The notes beneath the pieces were generated by a model. That model was not told the origin of the DNA, searched no databases, and worked only from the letters and a program-made list of their open reading frames with translations. This document shows positions 50,613-59,316 of a stretch of DNA of 64,000 nt, one piece after another. Origin of the DNA: JAGNXB01 sp964471595 (lineage in GTDB: Bacteria > Bacteroidota > Bacteroidia > Chitinophagales > Saprospiraceae); NCBI GenBank assembly GCA_964471595.1, contig CAYYGN010000015.1, positions 4,684 through 68,683 of the forward strand, given 5' to 3'. The stretch's first letter is position 1, and every line of letters starts with the position of its first letter. Both the position numbers and the translations under genes were made by a program.

Positions 50613-52405
50613 TCATCCCTCCACGGTCAGGTCGAATCGTTTGCGCAGTTCGTGCAGAAGAGGGTTGCGTGCCGCGAGGTGCTCGAAGATTTCCCTGGGC
50701 GTAGTGGGCAATTGAGGGTCCTCTTCACGGACAGGTGCCCGGCCGGGATCCACTTCGATGCGCATCCCCAGGCCGGGAGTGAACAGTTGTTCCCGGAGTG
50801 CAGGCATCAGTCGGCTGTCCTGTTGGATCATGCCCCTGGCCATTTGGGTCCCCACTATGACCTTGATGCGCTCCCCTTCCAGAGATACTTCGGCTTCGTG
50901 CAGAAATTGTTTCAGTGAGGGTGAATCCACACCGGAGGCATATTCCGTCCAGGCCATCCTGATCCGTTCGTCATCCAGGACAACCTCCTCCCGCTCTTGT
51001 TGCTTGAGGATAAAATCCTGTTCGAGACGCTTAAGACTGCGGAGCCGTCCACCCGAACCGGAAGCCTGAGGTACGATTTCGGCAGGAAGTACTACAGACA
51101 AGATTTCTTCTTTTGCGGGAGGAGGGCCAAATACCTGTGAATTCCCTTCCGGCAAAGACGTAACCTCTGCCGCTGCAAGTTCGGATGGTTCCGGTTGGCT
51201 CTTTTCCTCAGGAGTATCCGGCTTTCCGGTCAGGAATGTGCCGGTGTTGCTCCCCTGGTCAGGACCGGGCTTTTTTTTTCCTGTAAGACCGGCATCTCCG
51301 TCTGTTGCAAGGCATGATGGATGTGAGACATCCTCAGCAGAGCAAGCTCTGTGTGGAGTTTCCGGTTGCGGGCCAGTGGAAACTGGACGTCGCACTGATT
51401 GGCGAGGTGGAGAGCCGTCAACAAAAAGGAAGGACTCGCCAACAGCGCCTGGTCCTGATAACGTTGCTGCCATCCGGGACTGGTTTCCAGGAGATGCGTT
51501 GTACGCGTATCCTGGACGACCAGAAGATTGCGGAGATGTTCGGCAAGACCATTGATGAAAAGATCCCCTTCAAATCCATTCCGGAATATTTCCTCCAGTT
51601 GGATCAGTGCTTCGCCGTGATCACCGGCGATCAGGGCATCTGTAATCCGGAAAAAATACTGATAGTCCAGCACATTGAGATGGCGAATGACGCTTTCGTA
51701 GGTCAGCTTGCCTTCACTGGCGCTCGCCATGCGATCGAAGATCGACAAGGCATCCCGAAGTGCTCCATCCGCTTTTTCGCCAATGATGTGCAGGGCGTCT
51801 TCCTCCGCTTCCAGATTTTCCTTTTCGCAAATGGCACGGAGATGATGAGCGGCATCCGCCACGCTGATGCGACGAAAGTCATAAATCTGGCACCGGGACA
51901 AAATGGTGGGGATGATCTTGTGCTTTTCCGTCGTGGCCAGGATGAAAATGGCATAGGGCGGAGGCTCTTCCAGGGTTTTCAAAAAAGCGTTGAAAGCCTG
52001 CTGGGTGAGCATGTGCACTTCATCAATGATGAAGATTTTGTAGCGACCCTGTTGAGGTGGGTAACGCACCTGCTCCACCAGACCCCGGATATGATCCACG
52101 GAATTATTGGATGCAGCGTCCAACTCCAGGATGTTGAAGGAGGAGCTTGTATTGAAAGATTGACAGGAGGGGCAGGTATTGCAGGGCTCGACATCCTGGC
52201 CGGGTTGCTCGCAGTTGATCACCTTGGCCAGTATCCGGGCACACGTTGTTTTGCCCACTCCCCTCGGACCGCAAAACAGAAAAGCATGCGCCAGTTTTTG
52301 CTGGCGAATGGCACTTTTCAGGGTGGCGGTCACATGCTCCTGGCCCACCACGTCATCAAAACGTGTGGGTCGATACTTTCGGGCAGAGACAAGATACTGG
52401 CTCAT
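50613..52405 (-). CDS. dnaX: DNA polymerase III tau subunit (dnaX, full length through a frameshift)
   Basis: The tau form runs through two overlapping frames. Residues 1-378 (zero frame) contain the AAA+ clamp-loader domain: KYRPTRFDDVVGQEH, Walker A FCGPRGVGKTTCARIL, a Cys4 zinc site (CEQPGQDVEPCNTCPSC), Walker B IFIIDEVHML and sensor 1 (LATTEKHKI). At an A9 run (51271-51279) reading shifts -1 into a frame of ~219 more residues (KPGPDQGSNTG...), an acidic linker and a C-terminal alpha/beta domain (LKRLEQDFILKQQERE ... AWTEYASG ... SLEGERIKVIVG). The joined product would be 597 residues. The second frame is well formed (length, composition, stop at 50613), which argues against simple decay. 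Confidence 0.88.
51230..52405 (-). CDS. dnaX: DNA polymerase III gamma subunit (short, non-shifted dnaX product)
   Basis: Without frameshift, translation continues 13 codons past the A9 run and stops at 51230, giving 391 residues: the whole clamp-loader ATPase without the tau C-terminus that contacts the polymerase and helicase. This equals the gamma/tau arrangement in E. coli and Thermus. The start at 52405 (MSQYLVSARKYRP) is the normal DnaX N-terminus; a -7 element lies 13 bases upstream. Confidence 0.85.
   Translation of the reverse strand: MSQYLVSARKYRPTRFDDVVGQEHVTATLKSAIRQQKLAHAFLFCGPRGVGKTTCARILAKVINCEQPGQDVEPCNTCPSCQSFNTSSSFNILELDAASNNSVDHIRGLVEQVRYPPQQGRYKIFIIDEVHMLTQQAFNAFLKTLEEPPPYAIFILATTEKHKIIPTILSRCQIYDFRRISVADAAHHLRAICEKENLEAEEDALHIIGEKADGALRDALSIFDRMASASEGKLTYESVIRHLNVLDYQYFFRITDALIAGDHGEALIQLEEIFRNGFEGDLFINGLAEHLRNLLVVQDTRTTHLLETSPGWQQRYQDQALLASPSFLLTALHLANQCDVQFPLARNRKLHTELALLRMSHIHHALQQTEMPVLQEKKSPVLTRGATPAHS
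51240..51279 (-). promoter_or_regulatory. dnaX slippage site: A9 run plus downstream stem-loop
   Basis: On the coding strand nine A's (51279-51271) read GAA-AAA-AAA-AGC in the zero frame. A -1 ribosomal shift, or insertion of one A by RNA polymerase slippage, joins the tau frame. Directly after it GCC(C)GGT (51270-51264) can pair with ACCGGC (51245-51240), with CCT/AGG able to nest in the loop. A9 dnaX slippage of the transcriptional kind is known in Thermus; the E. coli gene uses a ribosomal shift at A6G. Confidence 0.8.
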
Positions 52406-52417
52406 GAGGAGGGAGGA

Positions 52418-52425
52418 CAAAGGTA
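52418..52425 (-). promoter_or_regulatory. Bacteroidota -7 element TACCTTTG for dnaX
   Basis: A perfect TAnnTTTG element on the minus strand 12 bases before the dnaX ATG. It indicates separate transcription from the T9SS protein gene located upstream on the same strand. Confidence 0.5.
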
Positions 52426-52482
52426 GCGATTCCCGCCGGGAATGTACAGGTATTATACGCTTTTGAACGGGTGGTATAGGCC

Positions 52483-55308
52483 TTATCGCAGCACCAGCAG
52501 TCGATCGGAGAGCAGCCTGTCCGTCAGATTGAGCCGTACGGTATACCATCCAGGTACCCAGGATCCGGTGGACAAGACCATTTCCTTTTGACCCCCTCCC
52601 CAAATGGTTTCCATCTGAATGGCACCGGTGGCCGAATACACCGTCAGCACACCGTCTTCCAGGGGCTTGTTGCCATCAACGCTTATGGTTACATACCGAT
52701 CGCCGGGTCTGGGCCATACCCTGAGCCTTTCTGCCGGGACCAGAGCGGAAGCCTGGGCAGAACTGCGGCCCTCCTCCACGGTCACACAATACTGGTCCGA
52801 ACAGGCCACAACCCCGTTGGGAGAAGCGGCCGTCACTTCCAGACAATACACGCCGGGAGATCCTGCGAGAGTGACGGGCTGGTCGGCCGGTCCAGCCAGC
52901 CAGCCTCCACCCGAAGCGGTCCATTGATATCGGGTGACCGACGGGGGAGGTCCCTCCTTCGAAAGACTGCCATCCAGCAGTACGGACGTATCACCGGGTT
53001 CCATCGGCAATGGGGGCAAAACGAACGCTTCGGGCTTCAGGCAATGGATTTCCAGTCCCACCAAACTATCGCAAAACGGAGACGCCGTCTGTTGGTAGGG
53101 GATCACGTGCATGCCGCTGTCCGCACATGACCAGTATACGCCATGCAAAAGCACCGATGCATCCTCACAAAGGAAATAGGGGCGACCGGGTCGATGAATG
53201 GTTTCTTCCACCTCTATGGTCATGCACAGAGGATCCGGCAACAGGGATGGCGAGAAGCAAGACATCGCCAATCCGGCACAAACGGTATGATTTCCCGCCT
53301 GTGGCCATTGGTAGGTCCACGAGGGAGATGCCGTGAACGCTATGGGATTACCGTCCACCGACCACAGATACTGGCTGCCCGGATAGGCATCCGGCACCTG
53401 AAAACTCGCGGTTTCTCCTGAGCAAACCGACGAAGGGCCTTCTATACCTGCCGTCCAGGATAGTGGAGGAGGATCGCCGGCACAATTCGGTCCCGGCAGG
53501 AATTGGAACATGACATCGCATACCGATCCGGCACAACCATCGATCATCAAATAGTATCGCTCCCCGGGTACAAAAGCATCGGAGGTCAGTTGCCAGGGCG
53601 TAGTAAAGCAGGGATTAGCCTGGCACATGATCACTTCATAGTCAAGCATTTCATCCACACAGATACCGTCCCCGCCATATCGGTAAACAGCGTATTGCAG
53701 ACCGGTATAGCCTCCGACTTGGGAACAATTGGACGGAACAACCTGAATGGTCAGTGCTTCACACGGGGCTATGAACGTTATCCAATGCGGGTTGTGTGGA
53801 GCCCCTAGTTGTTCGCATATAGGCGATGGTCCATAGCCGGTGAGTTCTGCCGTCATCTCCAGAAAATGGGGCACCAGAAAGGCGGGATAACACAGATCTA
53901 CGGCCTCGGCACAACGAATGCGCGGCGGTATCTGGACGGATCCGGCTTTGATTTCCTTTTCGGCCCATACACGGCACAACAACATACTGTCGGCGGATAG
54001 GATTTCAACCTCCAGCCGGTAAAGACCGGGTTGGGTGGCGTGCCATTCCATGCCCTCACTCTGGAAAACCGGTATGCCGCCCTCCATACGAAACCACTGA
54101 TAACGAAGTATCTGCGCCGAATCCGGAACCGGCATCAGGGTCCCGGAGAGGGTGACGGATGTCCAGGGCCAGAACATTTCATCCTCTCCTTCAATGTGGG
54201 CTTCCCGACAGGCAATGGAAAAGGTCACAATGCTGTCACATCCGCCTCCTCCCGTACCTGGAAGCACGATCACCCGGGAACCGACATCCGCACAGGTGAA
54301 AGTATGACCATAGACATCCACCTCTTCCCCTGGGCACAACAGAATAGTACCCAAGTCTTCGAGTACAGGATTGCACAAAATGTCCAACCGGACAATGGAA
54401 TCACACCCTTCGAGGGTTGTGAGTGTGACTTCCATAGGACCACAAGGGGCGGTCAGGCCGGGAACCAAAGGGTCATTGTACTGGCAAAGCACTATTACGG
54501 TATCTGCTATCAGGACTTCTTCGACCACAACGGACACACAGCGCAGAGGGAGGGCATCATCATAGGAGGCACAGGCATTGAGCGCTTGTCCGCAAAGCTG
54601 GTATGTCCCCGGTCCTGTCCAGATAATAGCCAATTCATCCACTCCCTCATCCACAACGGATCCATCCACGGTCCAGAGAATGCGGTTGGCCCCAAAGGGC
54701 AGGTCCAACTGATAAAAGAAAGTCCCTCCTACACAAGCATTCAGTGGCCCATTTAAAGGGCCGGGCCAGCTCTCCATGAGTTCACCGGCACAGGGATGTT
54801 CCACGGCAAAACGCACCCGACAGGACGTTCCTTCAGCGCCGTTGAAAAGCAAATAATAGGGATGGCCCGGCACCAGACCTTCGACCTGAAAGGCATAGGA
54901 GGCATCCAATTGGAGGATTTCGGCGCAGGCCACTTCTACCAATGGGGGATCGAGACTGCCCGTGCATGCCCCTGTACCCGGATAACCGAAGAGGGCGACT
55001 TGCAGCCGGGCTTGGCCGGAATCCTGCTCACATGCTTCCGGAGTGAAGGTAAGGGTCAGCTTGTCGCAGGGGGCCATAAAGGCTATCCACCGGACATTGG
55101 ACGGGACCCCGCCCAGCTGGCATATCGGATTTGGACCCGAATGGGTAGGTATTGCGGGTCCCATATCCAGGCAATATCCGTTCAGGATTTCGACATCGCA
55201 GATCAATGAAGTGGATTCACACCAATCGGAAGAAGGCGGAGTGTCGCAATCCTGCGCCCATGTCAAGCAAGGAGCCAGGAACAAGAGAAGGGTTGAAATG
55301 CGTCGCAT
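52483..55308 (-). CDS. Secreted Cys-rich T9SS protein with an internal duplication
   Basis: A 941-residue protein with signal peptide (ends LTWA, Gln at +1). Two similar Cys-rich modules, ~20-170 and ~455-625, share the pattern PICQLGGVPSNVRWIAFMAPCDKLTL versus PICEQLGAPHNPHWITFIAPCEALTI. Each is followed by a PKD/Ig-like unit (ILWTVDGSVV; YLWSVDGNPI) and a short 'LC..D..V...G..W.CADSG' Cys segment. A C-terminal type-A T9SS tail (LRVWPRPGDRYVTISV ... GWYTVRLNL) ends it. Likely a surface or released structural or adhesive protein; no enzyme domain is visible. The 275-base gap upstream is AT-rich and shared with the divergent TPR gene. Confidence 0.85.
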   Translation of the reverse strand: MRRISTLLLFLAPCLTWAQDCDTPPSSDWCESTSLICDVEILNGYCLDMGPAIPTHSGPNPICQLGGVPSNVRWIAFMAPCDKLTLTFTPEACEQDSGQARLQVALFGYPGTGACTGSLDPPLVEVACAEILQLDASYAFQVEGLVPGHPYYLLFNGAEGTSCRVRFAVEHPCAGELMESWPGPLNGPLNACVGGTFFYQLDLPFGANRILWTVDGSVVDEGVDELAIIWTGPGTYQLCGQALNACASYDDALPLRCVSVVVEEVLIADTVIVLCQYNDPLVPGLTAPCGPMEVTLTTLEGCDSIVRLDILCNPVLEDLGTILLCPGEEVDVYGHTFTCADVGSRVIVLPGTGGGGCDSIVTFSIACREAHIEGEDEMFWPWTSVTLSGTLMPVPDSAQILRYQWFRMEGGIPVFQSEGMEWHATQPGLYRLEVEILSADSMLLCRVWAEKEIKAGSVQIPPRIRCAEAVDLCYPAFLVPHFLEMTAELTGYGPSPICEQLGAPHNPHWITFIAPCEALTIQVVPSNCSQVGGYTGLQYAVYRYGGDGICVDEMLDYEVIMCQANPCFTTPWQLTSDAFVPGERYYLMIDGCAGSVCDVMFQFLPGPNCAGDPPPLSWTAGIEGPSSVCSGETASFQVPDAYPGSQYLWSVDGNPIAFTASPSWTYQWPQAGNHTVCAGLAMSCFSPSLLPDPLCMTIEVEETIHRPGRPYFLCEDASVLLHGVYWSCADSGMHVIPYQQTASPFCDSLVGLEIHCLKPEAFVLPPLPMEPGDTSVLLDGSLSKEGPPPSVTRYQWTASGGGWLAGPADQPVTLAGSPGVYCLEVTAASPNGVVACSDQYCVTVEEGRSSAQASALVPAERLRVWPRPGDRYVTISVDGNKPLEDGVLTVYSATGAIQMETIWGGGQKEMVLSTGSWVPGWYTVRLNLTDRLLSDRLLVLR

Positions 55309-55583
55309 ACCGGAATTTCTGGTTTTGTTCCCAACGCGATAACTACCCTTTCTGATGGGGGTAATGGTGTTGAAACGACCGATGCGCAGGGTTCAAAAGG
55401 GTGAATGAAAATGTCAGTAACAATCTTCCAAAAATAACCTTTTCGGGTGAAATTTTTTCTTTTTTCCCTCATTTTCAAATAAATCCGGCATCTTTTCGCT
55501 TTTAGGGACGTTAAATTCCCACGAGATTCTATCTTTACCTTTCATCCCCGAACAAAACCCCGTTTTTCATTCACCCGCACGGT

Positions 55584-56450
55584 ATGCAGGCTCATAAAGT
55601 CATCTTCAAAGGCAGGCTCGACTTCGGATCAACGGATGCCGTCGGTCGTATCATCCGGCAGCTGGAATCCCGGTATGTCACCCTGTACAAAGAGGACCTT
55701 CCCTGGAAGCCGGAGAATCTTGTTCACCCTGATCAATCCCATATTCGCATCCAACCCGTGAGTCTGTCGCTGACCGAGCGGACATGGAAGCACGGTATAG
55801 ATGTCATGCAGTGGTTGGCTCAGTTTGCTTTTTGCGGAGAAGTATTGGCGATCCGCCTTTCTCCCGAGCGCACCTATCACCGCATTGCCCCTGACGGCCA
55901 GAAAGCGGCCGTTCTTCTGTTTCGGCATGCCCAGGAAAGTGATGCCCCTAATGACCGCATTCGACTCCTGGATCAGGCCATTGAGAAATACGATCGCCAT
56001 ACCGAAGCGCTCATGAGCCGGGCGGATCTCGCGATGGACCGGGAAGATTTTTCGGCCGCTGCGGCCGACCTCCGGGTGGTAGCCTCCTGTGATCCTGAAA
56101 ATCCCCGGCTCTGGCTTTGCCAGGCACGACACGATTACCGCACCGGTGAATGGGACCAGGCGCTTCAATGTACCCATCGGGCCATTTCCCTCAGCATGCC
56201 GCTGGAAGAAATCCACTGGGAGGGCCGCCTGATGAAATCCCGCATTCATCGCTCGATGGGAGACATGGCCGAAGCATCCCGCGAATGGAACCTTTTGGAA
56301 AACCGTCTTGAGAAAACGCCGGAATTTTTGCCTGGTGTGTTGGAACAGGTACGTACCCTGCGCCTTCAACTTCTTGCCGAACCTGTACCACCGGCACAGA
56401 ATAAGGATGTTCCGGAGATCCCGTCCCGCAGGGAAAAGGTCCACGCCTGA
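55584..56450 (+). CDS. TPR-repeat protein of unknown function
   Basis: A 288-residue protein without signal peptide or membrane helices. After a ~120-residue N-terminal domain (KVIFKGRLDFGSTDAVGRIIRQLESRY) it has three to four tetratricopeptide-like helical pairs (~125-260, for example DRIRLLDQAIEKYDRHTEALMSRADLAMDREDFSAAAADL). Role is not evident. A TATCTTTA -7-like element lies at 55530-55537. The glutaminyl cyclase gene starts 58 bases after its stop. Confidence 0.65.
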   Translation: MQAHKVIFKGRLDFGSTDAVGRIIRQLESRYVTLYKEDLPWKPENLVHPDQSHIRIQPVSLSLTERTWKHGIDVMQWLAQFAFCGEVLAIRLSPERTYHRIAPDGQKAAVLLFRHAQESDAPNDRIRLLDQAIEKYDRHTEALMSRADLAMDREDFSAAAADLRVVASCDPENPRLWLCQARHDYRTGEWDQALQCTHRAISLSMPLEEIHWEGRLMKSRIHRSMGDMAEASREWNLLENRLEKTPEFLPGVLEQVRTLRLQLLAEPVPPAQNKDVPEIPSRREKVHA

Positions 56451-56508
56451 CACCGAACAGGCATACCTAAGCGGTAATTTCAGCGTTCTTTTGCGGAAAG
56501 TTCGGACC

Positions 56509-57522
56509 ATGCACCTTTCGTTCAAGCTTATCTTGTGTCTGGCATTGACCTTAATGGTCGCCTGCCGCGAAGATTCCCCCTCTTCTTCAACGGATTCCTC
56601 CAACGAAGCACCTTCTCCCAAAGCGGTCGCCCCGGTCCCTATCCCTCAGTTTGATGCCCGTTCGGCTTACGGTTTTATTGAAAAACAGCTTTCCTTCGGA
56701 CCCCGCTCTCCGGATAGTCCCGGTCATGAGGCGTGTCTGGATTGGATGGAGAGCCAATTCGAATCCTATGGGGCCCGGGTCATCCGCCAATCCTTCAAGG
56801 CCAGGAAACTGGATGGCGGCACATACGAGGCTACCAATCTCATTGCCAGTTTCAACCCTGAATTTCCCGACCGGGTTTTGCTGAGCGCCCACTGGGACAC
56901 CCGTGCCGTTGCCGATTACGATCCCGACCAAAGCAAAAGATTACAGCCCATTCCCGGCGCTGATGACGGAGGTAGCGGCGTAGCCGTTCTCTTGGAAATC
57001 GCCCGGCAACTCCAGGCTCAGCCCATTCCGTTTGGCGTGGACATTGTCCTTTTTGATGCCGAAGACCAGGGCCGGGATGGCGGAGGGGACACTTATTCCT
57101 GGTGTCAGGGAGCGCAATATTGGGGCCGACAAACCCATGTGCCCAATTACAAAGCCCGATTCGGCATTCACCTCGACATGGTCGGAGCCCGCCATGCCAG
57201 ATTCGCCCGGGAAGGGTACTCCCGCCAATATGCCCCGCAGGTGCTCGACAAGGTCTGGAAACTTGCCCAAGGCATGGGCTACGGGATGTATTTTGTCGAT
57301 GATCCGGAACCGCCTGTAACGGACGATCATCTGTTTGTCAATGAATATGCCCGTATTCCGACCATCAATATCATTCACAAAGCATTGGGTTCACAAACGG
57401 GTTTCGGACCGCATTGGCACACGCATGGTGACGATATTTCCGTCATTGACCAGCGCACCCTGAAAGGTGTTGGCCAGGTGGTATTGGCCGTGGTGTACAA
57501 CACGTATATGGGCCGTTTCTGA
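56509..57522 (+). CDS. Glutaminyl-peptide cyclotransferase-like M28 protein (lipoprotein)
   Basis: A 337-residue lipoprotein with lipobox TLMVAC (Cys ~19), a Ser/Pro-rich linker and an M28-type domain. LSAHWDTRAVADYD, GADDGGSGVAVLLEIARQL and DIVLFDAEDQG with a late PHWHTHGDD carry the single-zinc ligands, and the GGGDTYSWCQGAQYWG region follows type II glutaminyl cyclases of Bacteroidota. Such enzymes convert N-terminal Gln to pyroglutamate on exported proteins. Start 56509 begins the lipoprotein signal; the frame is open back to 56308 inside the TPR gene. Confidence 0.82.
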   Translation: MHLSFKLILCLALTLMVACREDSPSSSTDSSNEAPSPKAVAPVPIPQFDARSAYGFIEKQLSFGPRSPDSPGHEACLDWMESQFESYGARVIRQSFKARKLDGGTYEATNLIASFNPEFPDRVLLSAHWDTRAVADYDPDQSKRLQPIPGADDGGSGVAVLLEIARQLQAQPIPFGVDIVLFDAEDQGRDGGGDTYSWCQGAQYWGRQTHVPNYKARFGIHLDMVGARHARFAREGYSRQYAPQVLDKVWKLAQGMGYGMYFVDDPEPPVTDDHLFVNEYARIPTINIIHKALGSQTGFGPHWHTHGDDISVIDQRTLKGVGQVVLAVVYNTYMGRF

Positions 57523-57534
57523 TCGTCCAATACC

Positions 57535-57723
57535 ATGAAAAAACTGGTCGCCAATATCCTCCTTTTTACCGCCGGACTCACCCTCATGACCTTGACGATC
57601 GAGGTGTACCGCAAGGGCAAGCTCCAGATCGACGAGCCCTGGCTTTTTGCCGGGGCGATTGTTGCTCTTGGAATTATCGGCGGCTATACCATCACCTGGG
57701 TGGCCGAGGGCAAAAACCGGTGA
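57535..57723 (+). CDS. Small two-helix membrane protein
   Basis: A 62-residue protein with two hydrophobic segments (ANILLFTAGLTLMTLTIEVY and WLFAGAIVALGIIGGYTITWV) separated by a charged turn. It follows the glutaminyl cyclase gene by 12 bases, so it is likely cotranscribed. No family can be named. Confidence 0.65.
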   Translation: MKKLVANILLFTAGLTLMTLTIEVYRKGKLQIDEPWLFAGAIVALGIIGGYTITWVAEGKNR

Positions 57724-57730
57724 CAAGGCC

Positions 57731-59182
57731 TTATAAGGCGCCTTCCAACCACATGGCTGCCACCAGAAAAAGGGCGGAAGCCCCGACCAGGGCACCAAAC
57801 ACCGGCGCCACAAAACGCAACCACTTGCCATAGGATATGTCTGCCATGGCGAGCATGGCCATAAGGGTGACCGAGGTGGGCACGACGAGATTGGTGAAGC
57901 CATCCCCACAGGTAAAGGCAAAAACAGCCACGGACCGGGGGATACCGAGCAGGTCGGATAGGGGTGTCATTACCGGCATGGTGGCGGCCGCTTGTCCTGA
58001 ACCGCTGGGAATGAAAAAATTAAGGCAGGATTGAAAGACAAACATCCCCTCGGCAGCCATTACAGGCGGCCATCCCTGAAGACTTGATGCGGCATAATGG
58101 ATCAGGGTGTCCAAAATGAGTCCGTCTTCCATCACTACCTGGATCCCCTTGGCAAACCCGACGACCATGGCGGCAACGACCATTTCCTCGGAGCCCTTTA
58201 CAAATGCTTTCGCCGTTTCGGACAAAGAAAGCCGGGCCATAAGGGCGGCGATGATTCCCATGGCAAGAAATCCTGCACTCATCTCTGCCAACCACCAACC
58301 CTGAGTCTGCATGGCCCAAACAATGGCGCCAACCAGTAGCGCACAAAGAAGCACGATCCACAAATGCCGGGGGCGCAAGGAGGTATGAATCTCTCCCAAG
58401 CCCCGGATGGTGAAACGGTCTTCTTGGGTGAGGCCGGAGGATGAGGGGCGTCGTACACGGGCTCCATACCACAACATGTATCCGATGGCTATGGCCATGC
58501 ATACCGCAAAAAAAACAGACCTGAACCCAAGCCCGCTTCCAATGGGGACCTCGGCAATTCCCTGGGCTACCTGAACGGTAAACGGATTGGTAGTGGCTGC
58601 CGCAAATCCTACATCTGCAGAGAGGATGATCAGGGCCAAACCAAACATCCTGTCATAGCCCAATTCTCTGGCGACATACAGAAATACCGGAACGAGAGGG
58701 ATGAATTCCTCTCCCATCCCGAGCGTGGACCCAGCCACCCCGATTCCCACCATCAGAATGACTGTCAACAACGGACCCGAGGCTGAAAATCGCTGGATTA
58801 GGGCATGCAGGACAGCGGTTATGGTTCCGGTCTTTTGCAATATCCCAAATACCCCTCCGATCAAAAAAATGAGAAAAATGATATCCGCCGTCTTCTCCAT
58901 GCCCCTTGGAATGGCCGAAAGGAATTGCAGCAAACTAACCGGTGATGCTTTTCCTTCTTCCCGGGTGGGAATGAAAATACCCTCCAGCGAAAAATGTTTG
59001 TCCACTGGTGTGTAAGATCCCGGAATGACAACCGTGCGGGGCACGGACCCTACCGTGCGAGATTCCCGCTTGAATTGTCCTGAAGGGAGTATGTAACTGA
59101 GTACACTGGCCGCCAGAATGATCCCTGTGAGCAACACAAAAACATGAGGCAACCGGATTCCGGAAAAGCGTTTTGACTTCAT
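57731..59182 (-). CDS. YfcC family carboxylate/amino-acid carrier
   Basis: A 483-residue membrane protein of the C4-dicarboxylate anaerobic carrier-like group. It begins IRLPHVFVLLTGIILAASVLSYILPSGQF, a normal YfcC start, and has GVAGSTLGMGEEFIPLVPVFLYVARELGYD and NFFIPSGSGQAAATMPVMTPLSDLLGI motifs. Twelve or more helices are predicted. The substrate is unknown. The start at 59182 (MKSKRFSG) is chosen; the longer frame to 59332 lacks support. It is divergent from the MFS gene. Confidence 0.85.
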   Translation of the reverse strand: MKSKRFSGIRLPHVFVLLTGIILAASVLSYILPSGQFKRESRTVGSVPRTVVIPGSYTPVDKHFSLEGIFIPTREEGKASPVSLLQFLSAIPRGMEKTADIIFLIFLIGGVFGILQKTGTITAVLHALIQRFSASGPLLTVILMVGIGVAGSTLGMGEEFIPLVPVFLYVARELGYDRMFGLALIILSADVGFAAATTNPFTVQVAQGIAEVPIGSGLGFRSVFFAVCMAIAIGYMLWYGARVRRPSSSGLTQEDRFTIRGLGEIHTSLRPRHLWIVLLCALLVGAIVWAMQTQGWWLAEMSAGFLAMGIIAALMARLSLSETAKAFVKGSEEMVVAAMVVGFAKGIQVVMEDGLILDTLIHYAASSLQGWPPVMAAEGMFVFQSCLNFFIPSGSGQAAATMPVMTPLSDLLGIPRSVAVFAFTCGDGFTNLVVPTSVTLMAMLAMADISYGKWLRFVAPVFGALVGASALFLVAAMWLEGAL

Positions 59183-59271
59183 GGTGCAGGGGTCCCTCCC
59201 GAGAGGGCAATGGGTCGGAGACACCAAGATAGGAATATCGGGACACCCCGATCGGCCGCAGAGGATTGCTT

Positions 59272-59279
59272 TAACTTTG
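59272..59279 (+). promoter_or_regulatory. Bacteroidota -7 element TAACTTTG
   Basis: A perfect TAnnTTTG element 37 bases before the ATG at 59317 of the MFS gene. Confidence 0.45.
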
Positions 59280-59316
59280 CGCCAAACCTCGATGCTTGAT
59301 TCCAGCCCCACTCCGC

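Noticed and set aside
50613..52405. dnaX as a frameshifted pseudogene
   Set aside because: The break is exactly at an A9 run, both frames give normal DnaX domains, and gamma/tau slippage at A-runs is known for this gene.
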